Assembly (NCBI RefSeq): GCF_021129235.1
Contig: NZ_JAJOMA010000022.1
Location: 1-64,000 of the forward strand
Reading direction: 5' to 3'
DNA from: Kineosporia mesophila
Lineage (GTDB): Bacteria > Actinomycetota > Actinomycetes > Actinomycetales > Kineosporiaceae
Length of the DNA: 64,000 nt
Made by a program: the position numbers and the translations under genes. The notes below the pieces were generated by a model, which saw nothing but the letters and a program-made list of their open reading frames with translations, had not been told where the DNA came from and did not search any database. Positions 1-9,902 of this stretch are shown here, in pieces (position 1 is the stretch's first letter; every line of letters begins with the position of its first letter).

Positions 1-80
1 TTGTGGCCTTGCGCGCATGACCCGACGGCTTTGTGGCCTTGCGCGCATGACCCGACGGCTTTGCGGCCTTGCGCGCAGGG
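1..80. repeat. 30-bp tandem repeat, two exact copies plus a partial third
   Basis: Bases 1-30 and 31-60 are identical, and 61-77 begins a third copy that differs at one base before the match ends at about 77. The array runs off the window's left edge, so the copy number is unknown. It lies upstream of the sensor kinase gene. Open frames across it are low-complexity and not convincing as protein. The stretch to 262 holds no other supported feature. Confidence 0.85.
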
Positions 81-262
81 GTCGCCGGATCTTCGGGAGA
101 ACCACTACCGGGCCGCCATCAAGGGGGGCTGTCAGGGCCGGGGCTGTCCTCGCTCCGCTGCCGGTCGTCCTGGTTGTCCTCACCACTCCGGTTGCGTGAG
201 GCAGCTCGCACCGCCGTGGTGCGCGTCCTTCATCGGGTTCGTGGGGGCCGGCGTCACCGGCC

Positions 263-1465
263 GTGAAAAACGCCTGGTTCGAGCGTCTATGCTCGCTGGT
301 CGTGCGTAACCTCCCTGAGGGCCTTGAGCGGGTGCGGGCGTTCCGTGACGTGCTCCTGGCGTTGCTGCTGGTCTTTTTCGCGTTCACGACCGGTGACACG
401 TTCGCAGTGGTGCTGGGAACGCTGGAGCGGGACCGGCCGGCTGATGTGCTGTCGGTCATTCTGGTTCTGGCGCAGTGTCTTCCGATGATCGTGCGGCGTA
501 CCCACCCGGGTCTGGCACTGGTGGTGATCAGTGTTGCGTGGGGGCTGCACCAGGTCGTGGGGTATCAGGGGAGCTCGGCCGGGCTGGCGCTCTACATCGC
601 CCTGTACAGCGCCGGAGCGCACCTGACCCGGCGTCGGGGGTTGGCCGTGGCGGGGCTGGTCGCCGGGTATCTGGCGCTGGCCGTGGCCATGAATCGCACC
701 AATCACGGTGAGAAGCCGATCGACTACCTGACCTTCGTGCCCGTGCTGGTGCTGTTCTGGCTGATCGGCGAGGGCGTGCGCGCGCGGACCCGGGCCGAGG
801 CGGCACGTCGCGCGGCGCAGAAGCGCGAGGCGGTGGCGCAGGAACGGGCCCACATCGCGCGGGAACTGCACGACGTGGTCACGCATCACGTCACGGCGAT
901 GGTGGTGCAGGCCGAGGCCCTGCCCTACCTGCTGCCGGGCAACCCCGACAAGGTCCGCGACGGTCTGGGAACCATCAGCACCACCGGACGTTCGGCCATG
1001 ACCGACCTGCGTGAGCTGCTCGACGTGCTGCACGACCCGGGCACCCCCACCGACCAGGAGCGCTCCCCGGCCCATGAGCCCCTCGAGGTCCTGGTGGAGC
1101 GCGCCCGCGCCGCCGGGCAGGACGTCACGTTCGCCGAGCACGGCGCCGCTGCCCCGCTCCCCACCGGCCTGAGCCTGGCCCTGCAGCGCGTGGTGCAGGA
1201 ATCCCTGACGAACGCCCTGAAACACGCCCCGGACCGCACCACCACGGTGACCCTGACCCACAGCGAGGACGAACTCGACGTCGCCGTGGTCACGTCCGGC
1301 GGCTCCACCACCCCGAGCCCCCGCCGCCCCTGGGCTCGATCCGGCCGCGGCATCAACGGTATGCGCGACCGGGTAGCCGCTTTCGGCGGCGAACTGACGG
1401 CGGGACAGGAGCCCGACGGCAGTTTCGCCGTGCGGGCGAAGCTGCCGCGCCGCCCGGCCGCCTGA
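263..1465 (+). CDS. Sensor histidine kinase, NarL/DesK-type (HisKA_3)
   Basis: This 400-residue membrane sensor kinase should autophosphorylate on histidine and pass the phosphate to a NarL-type response regulator. Residues about 25-175 hold several hydrophobic segments. A short charged helix then leads into a HisKA_3 dimerisation region with the motif ARELHDVVTHHV, phospho-acceptor His near residue 203. A HATPase_c domain follows, with the N-box around ESLTNALKHAP and a late glycine box GRGINGMRDRV. The start is a GTG. The next gene is on the opposite strand and is not a response regulator, so the partner is either left of the window or elsewhere. The signal sensed cannot be told from the sequence. 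The family call is firm. Confidence 0.9.
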   Translation: MKNAWFERLCSLVVRNLPEGLERVRAFRDVLLALLLVFFAFTTGDTFAVVLGTLERDRPADVLSVILVLAQCLPMIVRRTHPGLALVVISVAWGLHQVVGYQGSSAGLALYIALYSAGAHLTRRRGLAVAGLVAGYLALAVAMNRTNHGEKPIDYLTFVPVLVLFWLIGEGVRARTRAEAARRAAQKREAVAQERAHIARELHDVVTHHVTAMVVQAEALPYLLPGNPDKVRDGLGTISTTGRSAMTDLRELLDVLHDPGTPTDQERSPAHEPLEVLVERARAAGQDVTFAEHGAAAPLPTGLSLALQRVVQESLTNALKHAPDRTTTVTLTHSEDELDVAVVTSGGSTTPSPRRPWARSGRGINGMRDRVAAFGGELTAGQEPDGSFAVRAKLPRRPAA

Positions 1466-1481
1466 GCCACCGGGAACCTGG

Positions 1482-2261
1482 TCACGGCGCGGCCGGGGGC
1501 TCCATCAGCCAGAGGCGGTTGCCGTCGGGGTCCTTGATCGCGGCCATCCGGCCGAACGGGCTCCCGAAGTCGCGGCGGGTGATCGCGCCGCCGGTGCTCT
1601 CGACGAACTCCAGGGCCGCGGTGATGCTGCGGACCTGGAAGTACGTGAGCCAGTAGGGAGATGCGTCGTCCTCGCCCATCATCGGGCCGATGCCGCCCAG
1701 GGGCCATTCCTCGTCCGGGTGTGAGTAGGTCTGGTAAGTGTCGCCCGCACCCATCTCCGGCGGCAGCGGGGCGTTGTCGAAACCGAAGAGCCGGCGGTAG
1801 AACTCGCGGGCGGTGGTCGGGTCGGACGAGCGCAGGTCGTCCCAGGCGAAGGCGCCGGCGTCGCGCACGTGGGCGCTGCCGATCGCGTCGCCCGCCTGCC
1901 AGAGCCCGAACGGGGCCCCGGCCGGGTCGCACGCCACCGCCCGCTGCCCCCGGGTGCCCGCGCTGCGGGGCGGCAGCAGGATCTGCCCGTCGTGCCTCAC
2001 CACGGCCTCGGCCGTCGCCCCCAGGTCGTCCGTGGCGAAGTGCACCAGCCAGCCGGTGGGCGCGTTCTCGTGGATCTGCGTGATCCCGGCCGCCGCGACA
2101 CCGTCCACCGTCGCGATCACCAGGGAGTGCTCCGAGGGCGACCGCTCGAACGACCACCCCAGCAACGGGCCGTAGAACGCCCGGGCGTCGTCGACGTCCA
2201 CCGCCGAGAGCTCGGTCCAGCAGGGTGTTCCCGCGCGCCAGCGGTCGGTCCGGATTGCCAC
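1482..2261 (-). CDS. Two-domain VOC (glyoxalase-fold) protein, CFP30B-like
   Basis: About 259 residues made of two tandem vicinal-oxygen-chelate modules. The first begins near CWTELSAVDVDDARAFYG and the second near FAWDDLRSSDPTTAREFYR; each ends in a beta-strand such as DPDGNRLWLME. The length and layout match the actinobacterial family that includes mycobacterial CFP30B/CFP32. Enzymatic activity is usually unknown in that family. The open frame extends far upstream, but a GTG at 2261 with GGGGA just before it gives the conserved N-terminus and is preferred. It ends 16 bp from the stop of the convergent sensor kinase and is divergent from the MetE-like gene. No substrate is proposed. Confidence 0.82.
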   Translation of the reverse strand: MAIRTDRWRAGTPCWTELSAVDVDDARAFYGPLLGWSFERSPSEHSLVIATVDGVAAAGITQIHENAPTGWLVHFATDDLGATAEAVVRHDGQILLPPRSAGTRGQRAVACDPAGAPFGLWQAGDAIGSAHVRDAGAFAWDDLRSSDPTTAREFYRRLFGFDNAPLPPEMGAGDTYQTYSHPDEEWPLGGIGPMMGEDDASPYWLTYFQVRSITAALEFVESTGGAITRRDFGSPFGRMAAIKDPDGNRLWLMEPPAAP

Positions 2262-2402
2262 GTGCGTCCCCAGTTCCGTCGTGTGCGGCGCTCGGGTGAG
2301 GAGCGCCGGCCGTCTACAGGATCTCGCGGACAGTAGCCGCTCGCTCACCGTACTGCGCGGCGCCCCGGATCCGGGGCTGACGGGGTGGGCCGTTCGGCGC
2401 CG

Positions 2403-2408
2403 TAGGCT
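2403..2408 (+). promoter_or_regulatory. Possible -10 box of the MetE-like gene
   Basis: TAGGCT lies 6 bases before the GTG start at 2415, a spacing typical of leaderless actinobacterial transcripts. No good -35 match is obvious, so this is only a candidate. Confidence 0.3.
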
Positions 2409-2414
2409 CGCAGG

Positions 2415-3494
2415 GTGTCGACCCCCACTGACAACCTTCATCTTCCCGACCCGGCCGATGCCTCCGGCTCCTCCGGTGAGGACGCGGTCGTGATCGGCCC
2501 CGGCGCGGCCACCGGTATCGGTTCGTGGCCGGGGACGGACGTCCTGGACACCATGCGGGTGGTCTTCGGTGAGCTCGGCGATCCGCCGGCGATCCCGCAC
2601 CTGCCCGAACTACCCGGGCGGGGGCCGGGCGCGGACATGATCGGGCGGGGCGCCGGGCTGCTCGTCGACATGCCCGTCGACCTTCAGCCGTCCGGTTGGC
2701 GGCTGGTCGACCACCCCGGGCGCGACCACAGCCGCACCCGGTCGTGGCTGCGGCAGGACCTGGACGTGCTGGCCGAGGTCGCCGACGGGTATGAGGGTCT
2801 GCTGAAGGTGCAGGTCACCGGCCCGTGGACACTCGCGGCGAACCTTTGGCTGCCGCGCCTGGAGCGAGTGGTGGTGGACAAGGGGGCCTGCCGCGACGTG
2901 ATCGCGTCCCTGGCCGAGGGCGTCACGCAGCATCTCCAGGAGGTGCAGCGGCTGGTGCCCAAGGCCCGGCTGGTGCTCCAGGTGGACGAGCCCTCGGTGC
3001 AGTCCGTGCTGGACGGTTCACTGCCCACGGCCAGCGGGTTCGGGCGGTTGCGGGCGGTCGACGGGCCGGTCGTGATCGAGGGGCTGCGGGCGGTGCTGGA
3101 GGCGGCGACCGCGGCCGGCGCGGTGCGGACCGTCCTGCACTGCTGTGCCTCGAAACCGCCGGTGGACGTGCTGATCCGGTCGGGCGCGTCGGCGCTCTCG
3201 CTGGATCTGTCGCAGCTGGGCACGCAGCGCTGGGAGCAGGTGGCCGAGGCTACCGAGAATGGTCTGGGGCTATGGGCGGGAGCGGTGCCGACGGCCTCCG
3301 GCCTGAAGCCGGCGGCCGTCGCCGACGCGGTCTGGAACCCGTGGCGACGGCTCGGGCTGGATCCGAGATCAATTGCGGACGTCGTGGTCACCCCCTCCTG
3401 TGGGCTCGCCGGATCGTCTCCCCAGCAGGCCCGCTCGGCGCTGAAGGTGGCGCGTGAGGCGGCCCGCATCCTGAGTGAGAAGGCGTACGAGTAG
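2415..3494 (+). CDS. MetE-like (cobalamin-independent methionine synthase catalytic domain) protein
   Basis: This 359-residue protein resembles the C-terminal catalytic half of cobalamin-independent methionine synthase. Visible marks are an early GIGSWPGTD segment, LLKVQVTGPWTLA, LVLQVDEPSV in the middle, and VLHCCASKPP, which supplies the zinc-ligand-like Cys pair region. True MetE is about 750 residues, so this is the short stand-alone form that actinobacteria commonly carry directly upstream of ligA. Whether it makes methionine or acts on another thiol or methyl donor is not known. The start is a GTG shortly after a TAGGCT box. It is followed by ligA on the same strand after a gap of about 108 bp, so cotranscription is possible. 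Confidence 0.82.
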   Translation: MSTPTDNLHLPDPADASGSSGEDAVVIGPGAATGIGSWPGTDVLDTMRVVFGELGDPPAIPHLPELPGRGPGADMIGRGAGLLVDMPVDLQPSGWRLVDHPGRDHSRTRSWLRQDLDVLAEVADGYEGLLKVQVTGPWTLAANLWLPRLERVVVDKGACRDVIASLAEGVTQHLQEVQRLVPKARLVLQVDEPSVQSVLDGSLPTASGFGRLRAVDGPVVIEGLRAVLEAATAAGAVRTVLHCCASKPPVDVLIRSGASALSLDLSQLGTQRWEQVAEATENGLGLWAGAVPTASGLKPAAVADAVWNPWRRLGLDPRSIADVVVTPSCGLAGSSPQQARSALKVAREAARILSEKAYE

Positions 3495-3506
3495 GTGAGC
3501 TCTTGA

Positions 3507-5939
<2,433 letters not shown>

Positions 5940-6085
5940 CGACACGGTGCGGTTCAGCGCGCCCTGGTGAGGGGTTGGTGCGGTGTCGGTGGTGTCGGTG
6001 CGGCCCGACGCGCTGCGTCCCGGTCCGCCTCCGCACATCGTGTGCATTCTTTGCGCTCCGGCCGCAACGACTGCGCACAATGATT

Positions 6086-6841
6086 TCAGACCCAGCTGGT
6101 GACCGCCGACAAGACCTGGCGCACGGTGGTGGTGACCGGCCGGATCAGGGTCTCGTTGATCTGGCGGGCTTCTGCGGCGATTCCCCGGCCGATCGAGCGG
6201 GCCAGGCCGGCGATCGCCCGGCCGACGGGGGCAGCGATGTTCTGCCAGATCCAGCGGGCCGCCAGGCCGAGGGGGCGCAGCGTGTAGCGGTAGGTGAGGT
6301 GCAGCAGCCATCCGGCGCCACGCCAGCCGGGACCCAGGAAGTAGACGTAAACACCTCTTAGCATCCAGGTTACGGGTTGCACTACGAGCAGGTGAAGGAC
6401 CCGGCCGATCGCGACGAGGATGGGGGTCAGGACCTCGGCCAGCCGGGCCAGTATCCGCCGGAGCCAGAGCGCCGGCGGCACGATCAGATAGTTCCAGGCG
6501 AAGCTCAACACCGGGACGACGATCACGTGCCAGAGGAAGCGGCCCGGCACGACGACCAGGTACCGGATGAGGAAGAGCACCGGGACGACCAGGAGGTAGC
6601 GCCCGAGGAAGCGCCCCGGGACGACCACGACATAGCGCCAGAGGAAGAGCAGCGGCACCAGGACCACCTTGTCGAACAGCCAGGCGGCGGGCCGGAGCAC
6701 GTAGTCGGCGAACAGCCGGCCCACGACCCGGAGCAGTTCCCAGGCCAGGCGGAACGGCAGCACGACGATGACGGCCAGCACCCGCACTGGCCGCGGCACG
6801 ATGGGGTCGGGGGAGGGGGCGCGGTATACAGGCTCGCTCAC
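6086..6841 (-). CDS. Uncharacterised membrane-associated protein with periodic aromatic/Arg/Val repeats
   Basis: I do not recognise a named family. The 251-residue protein is almost wholly hydrophobic but carries an Arg every 6-8 residues. Its middle repeats a unit of about 14 residues, as in VVVVPGRFLGRY, LVVPVLFLIRY and LVVVPGRFLWH; the DNA shows a matching 42-bp periodicity. The C-terminal third (GWLLHLTYRYTLRPLGLAARW) is amphipathic rather than a classic transmembrane helix. The frame is open to 6976, but that start would sit 2 bp from the divergent gene. GTG 6841 gives a plausible N-terminus; the start is uncertain. Codon bias suggests a real gene. It could be a membrane-surface scaffold; this is a guess. 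Confidence 0.6.
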   Translation of the reverse strand: MSEPVYRAPSPDPIVPRPVRVLAVIVVLPFRLAWELLRVVGRLFADYVLRPAAWLFDKVVLVPLLFLWRYVVVVPGRFLGRYLLVVPVLFLIRYLVVVPGRFLWHVIVVPVLSFAWNYLIVPPALWLRRILARLAEVLTPILVAIGRVLHLLVVQPVTWMLRGVYVYFLGPGWRGAGWLLHLTYRYTLRPLGLAARWIWQNIAAPVGRAIAGLARSIGRGIAAEARQINETLIRPVTTTVRQVLSAVTSWV

Positions 6842-6978
6842 GGCCCAGGGACGAAGCCGGTGCCCAGCTTGTTGCACCGGCCCCCACCCCCATGGAGGAA
6901 GAGAGCTACCCGAGGGACTGGGGGTCAGTGCGGTGAATGGCACTGGGCGGATCGGGCTCGGCGTGGTGGGATTCACGG

Positions 6979-8631
6979 ATGGACGCTGACGTCATCGTGG
7001 TGGGTGCTGGTCTGGCCGGGCTGGTTGCGACGGCCGAGCTGGTGGACGCGGGGCGGCGGGTGATCCTCGTCGACCAGGAGAGCGACCAGAACGTGGGGGG
7101 TCAGGCGCACTGGTCGTTCGGCGGGCTGTTCCTCGTGGACTCGCCGGAGCAGCGCCGCATGAAGATCAGGGACTCGCACGAGCTGGCCTGGCAGGACTGG
7201 CAGGACACCGCCGGGTTCGACCGCGACGAGGACCACTGGCCGCGGCGCTGGGCGGAGGCCTACGTCGACTTCGCCGCGGGGGAGAAACGGTCGTGGCTGA
7301 GTCAGCGGGGCCTGACGTGGTTCCCGCTGGTGGGCTGGCCCGAGCGCGGTGAGGGCCGGCCCGGCGGCATCGGTAACACGGTGCCGCGGTTCCACATCAC
7401 CTGGGGCACGGGCCCGGGCGTGGTGGAGCCGTTCGAGCGCCGCGTGCGGGAGGCCGTGGCCCTGGGCCAGGTGACGCTGGCGTTGCGGCACCGGGTGGAC
7501 GATCTGGTCGTCCGCGACGGTGCGGTCACCGGGGTCACGGGGCAGCGGCTGGAGGCGGACCGGCGTCCCCGGGGTGTGAGTGGGAACCACCGGGAGGCGG
7601 GGGAATTCAGCTTCAGTGCGGAGGCGGTGATCGTGACCTCCGGTGGTATCGGCGGCAGCCACGACCGGGTGCGGGAGGTGTGGCCGCAGCGACTGGGGAC
7701 CGCCCCGTCCACCATGGTCGCCGGTGTTCCCGCGCATGTGGACGGCCGGATGATCCCGATCACGCAGCGCGCGGGCGGCTCCGTGATCAACCCGGACCGG
7801 ATGTGGCACTACACCGAGGGCCTGCACAACTGGGACGAGATCTGGCCGGGCCACGGTATCCGCATCCTGCCCGGCCCGTCGTCGTTGTGGCTGGACGCGA
7901 CCGGCCACCGGCTGCCGGCCCACCTGTACCCGGGCGCCGACACTCTGGGCACGCTGGAGTACCTGCGCACCACGGGCCACGACCACAGCTGGTTCGTGCT
8001 GAACCAGAAGATCGTGGAGAAGGAGTTCACGCTCAGCGGTTCCGAGCAGAACCCCGATCTCACCGGGAAGTCGCTGCGTCAGCTGCTGGGACGGGTGAAG
8101 CCGGGCCCGACCCGGCCGGTGCAGGACTTCCTCGACAACGGCAAGGACTTCGTCATCGCCGACAACCTGCCCGACCTGGTGCGGGCGATGAACGAGACCA
8201 CCGCGCAGCCGCTGCTCGACCTGGCCGACGTGGAGGCCGCGGTGCTGGAGCGCGACCGGCAGATCGTCGACCCCTCGTCCACCGACGACCAGATCCTCGC
8301 CATCCGTGACCTGCGCAGTTACTTCGGCTACCGGCTGATCCGGACAGCGGGGGAGCGGCGTCTGCTCGATCCGAAGGCGGGCCCGCTGATCGCGGTGCGC
8401 TTGAGTGTGCTGACCCGCAAGACCCTGGGCGGCCTGCAGACCGACCTCGACTCCCGGGTGCTGACCGAGGCCGGTGACCCGGTGCCCGGCCTGTACGCGG
8501 CGGGCGAGTGCGCCGGTTTCGGCGGCGGCGGGATGCATGGATACCGCGCCCTGGAAGGAACTTTCCTGGGCGGCTGCATCTTCAGTGGACGTACGGCGGG
8601 CCGGTCGGCAGCCGAGGCCACCCGCGCCTGA
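6979..8631 (+). CDS. FAD-binding dehydrogenase (KsdD/fumarate-reductase-like flavoprotein)
   Basis: This 550-residue flavoprotein has an N-terminal dinucleotide-binding motif (VIVVGAGLAGLVATAEL), then NVGGQAHWSFGGLF, and a C-terminal FAD-contact segment (PGLYAAGECAGFGGGG). The length and motifs match the predicted FAD-dependent dehydrogenase family of COG3573, related to 3-ketosteroid dehydrogenases and fumarate reductase flavoproteins. The true substrate is not known; family members are often annotated simply as FAD-binding dehydrogenase. The ATG at 6979 is chosen because the Rossmann motif begins immediately after it; a start at 6937 is also open. The final TGA belongs to a TGATCA palindrome that opens a degenerate copy of the dispersed repeat. 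Confidence 0.88.
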   Translation: MDADVIVVGAGLAGLVATAELVDAGRRVILVDQESDQNVGGQAHWSFGGLFLVDSPEQRRMKIRDSHELAWQDWQDTAGFDRDEDHWPRRWAEAYVDFAAGEKRSWLSQRGLTWFPLVGWPERGEGRPGGIGNTVPRFHITWGTGPGVVEPFERRVREAVALGQVTLALRHRVDDLVVRDGAVTGVTGQRLEADRRPRGVSGNHREAGEFSFSAEAVIVTSGGIGGSHDRVREVWPQRLGTAPSTMVAGVPAHVDGRMIPITQRAGGSVINPDRMWHYTEGLHNWDEIWPGHGIRILPGPSSLWLDATGHRLPAHLYPGADTLGTLEYLRTTGHDHSWFVLNQKIVEKEFTLSGSEQNPDLTGKSLRQLLGRVKPGPTRPVQDFLDNGKDFVIADNLPDLVRAMNETTAQPLLDLADVEAAVLERDRQIVDPSSTDDQILAIRDLRSYFGYRLIRTAGERRLLDPKAGPLIAVRLSVLTRKTLGGLQTDLDSRVLTEAGDPVPGLYAAGECAGFGGGGMHGYRALEGTFLGGCIFSGRTAGRSAAEATRA

Positions 8632-8672
8632 TCAGGCAAAGTCCCATCCGGGGAAGGTTTGCACGATCACGG
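8628..8672. repeat. Degenerate copy of the dispersed TGATCA palindrome
   Basis: The right half (8650-8672, GGGGAAGGTTTGCACGATCA and following) matches the right arm of the copies at 26.7 and 59.7 kb with a few changes. The left half (CTGATCAGGCAAAGTCCC) is a weaker match to the left arm. The central TTCTAGAA section is missing. GATC, GCAAA and TCCC can still pair with their complements across the loop. Confidence 0.6.
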
Positions 8673-8706
8673 AGGGGGTTGAGGGGTTGACCGCGTCGTA
8701 TCGCGG

Positions 8707-9063
8707 TTGATGCAGGATGTGGGCATGGCCGTCAGCCTGCTCGTCGGCAACGGGGTCGGCATCACCCGGTTCGCGATCGCCGCTCTGCGCAGCGGCGTGG
8801 GCGTGCTGCCCGGCGGGGTGCGTTACAGCCACCTGTTCCGCGCCGCGCCGCCGGCCGGGATCGGGTTCACCATCTCGCTGTTCATCACCGACCTGGCCTT
8901 CACCGACCAGCTCCTGCGCGACGAGGCGAAGATCGGCATCCTGGTCGGCTCGCTGGTCTCCGCCGTGGCCGGGGCCTGGGTGCTGCGGGTCATGGGCGAG
9001 CGCATGCCGCTGTGCTCACCCGCCGGCGACACCGCACCGCCGCAACTGCCGCCGCTGCCCTGA
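8707..9063 (+). pseudogene. nhaA: C-terminal remnant of Na+/H+ antiporter NhaA
   Basis: About 118 codons correspond only to the end of NhaA. The segments GVRYSHLFRAAPPAGIGFT, ISLFITDLAF and DEAKIGILVGSLVSAVAG match the family's last transmembrane helices, where intact homologues read AGIGFTVSLFIAGLAF and QAKIGVL. Full NhaA is roughly 400 residues with 12 helices, so about three quarters are missing, including the ion-binding aspartates. No other part of nhaA lies to the left, where the FAD dehydrogenase ends only 75 bp away. Any product would not transport sodium. The palindrome and an opposite-strand thioredoxin-like remnant follow directly. Confidence 0.72.
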
Positions 9064-9107
9064 ACCGCCCCCGGCCTCGCGGCGCCCTCCCCGAGGTGAC
9101 CACAGAC

Positions 9108-9153
9108 CACCATGGTGGACGCCCGCCCGCGCGGGTGGGCGTCCACCATGGTG
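9108..9153. repeat. 46-bp near-perfect palindrome
   Basis: Two 23-bp arms (9108-9130 and 9131-9153) meet with no spacer and have a single mismatch. Each arm itself starts or ends with the self-complementary CACCATGGTG. It separates the nhaA remnant (+) from a thioredoxin-like remnant (-). It could act as a bidirectional terminator or be a mobile or recombination scar. Confidence 0.85.
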
Positions 9154-9169
9154 ATCGCCCCAGACCGAA

Positions 9170-9398
9170 CCGGCGCCGCCGCGCCGGACCGGCGCCACCA
9201 TCCAGCGCCGCGCGCCGCAGCGACGGCACGTCGACCACCCCCTGACAAGGCGCACCGTCGATGAACAGCAACGACCCCGCTCGCGATGCCCGCCGCGTAG
9301 TCGGCCCGCACCAGCGGGGCGAACTCCTGGGCCTTCTCGTCCGCCGCCCGGTCCGGATCGCGATCCACGTCCTGGGACACGGGACGACCCCCGGACAC
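9170..9398 (-). pseudogene. Thioredoxin/DsbA-like C-terminal remnant, frameshifted
   Basis: Reading the minus strand, one frame gives RAADEKAQEFAPLVRADYAA then GIASGV. A second frame then gives LFIDGAPCQGVVDVPSLRR. Together these resemble the end of a DsbA-family thioredoxin fold, where the usual order is SGV-x-GTPTLFIDG. The expected GTPT cis-proline loop is missing and the frame changes there, which fits a small deletion in a dead gene. Actinobacterial NhaA is often fused to such a domain, so this may be the displaced partner of the nhaA fragment, but it lies on the opposite strand. The match is by eye only and short, so confidence is modest. Confidence 0.4.
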
Positions 9399-9605
9399 AG
9401 GGCGGGTGGGAACTGGCTGACCTGGCCGGTCCCGGGGCTACCAGATTACGTAGATGAAACAGGCGCCGCAGGCGAGCGGCGCATGGCCTGGGTGATCGTG
9501 ACCGTAGGATGTTCACCGGTGTAGGGGACCAGGAGAACCCTGGTCATCTGCACCCGAATTCTTGAAGTAGTCGCACTGTCACCAACCGCAAGGGAGATGC
9601 TCCTC
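9399..9605. other. Upstream region of gatC
   Basis: No gene is supported here. It should contain the gatCAB promoter. TAGGAT near 9506 is a possible -10 box, but no good -35 is visible. AAGGGAG at 9590-9596 is the ribosome site used to place the gatC start. Confidence 0.4.
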
Positions 9606-9902
9606 ATGCCCGCCATCTCGCGCGATGAGGTGGCCCACCTCGCCGGACTGGCCCGGATCGAGATGAGTCCCGACGAGCTGGACCGGATGGCCGGTCAGCT
9701 CGACGTGATCCTCGGTGCTGTCGCCCAGGTCCGTGAGGTGGCCGGGGACGACGTGCCCGCCACGTCGCACCCCATGCCACTCGTCAACGTGACCCGCCCG
9801 GACGTGCCGCGCCCCGGCCTGTCCGCGGAGCAGGCACTCGCGGGAGCCCCGGCACAGCAGGAGCAGCGCTTCCGTGTGCCCCGCATTCTTGAGGAGGACT
9901 GA
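9606..9902 (+). CDS. gatC: Asp-tRNA(Asn)/Glu-tRNA(Gln) amidotransferase subunit C
   Basis: GatC is the small subunit (98 residues) that stabilises GatA on GatB in the enzyme converting mischarged Glu-tRNA(Gln), and in some species Asp-tRNA(Asn), to the correct amide form. The N-terminus [18 protein letters not shown] and the C-terminal [15 protein letters not shown] segment are standard. ATG 9606 is preferred over ATG 9597 because the AAGGGAG ribosome site abuts the latter. The stop overlaps the gatA start by one base. The tRNA-Gln gene at 45 kb encodes one of its expected substrates. Confidence 0.96.
   Translation: MPAISRDEVAHLAGLARIEMSPDELDRMAGQLDVILGAVAQVREVAGDDVPATSHPMPLVNVTRPDVPRPGLSAEQALAGAPAQQEQRFRVPRILEED

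Noticed and set aside
287-1261. Long minus-strand frame opposite the sensor kinase
   Set aside because: It is the GC-rich shadow of a gene with clear kinase motifs on the other strand and shows no domain of its own.
9261-9524. Plus-strand frame opposite the thioredoxin-like remnant
   Set aside because: No conserved motif and no ribosome site; the minus-strand match explains the region better.
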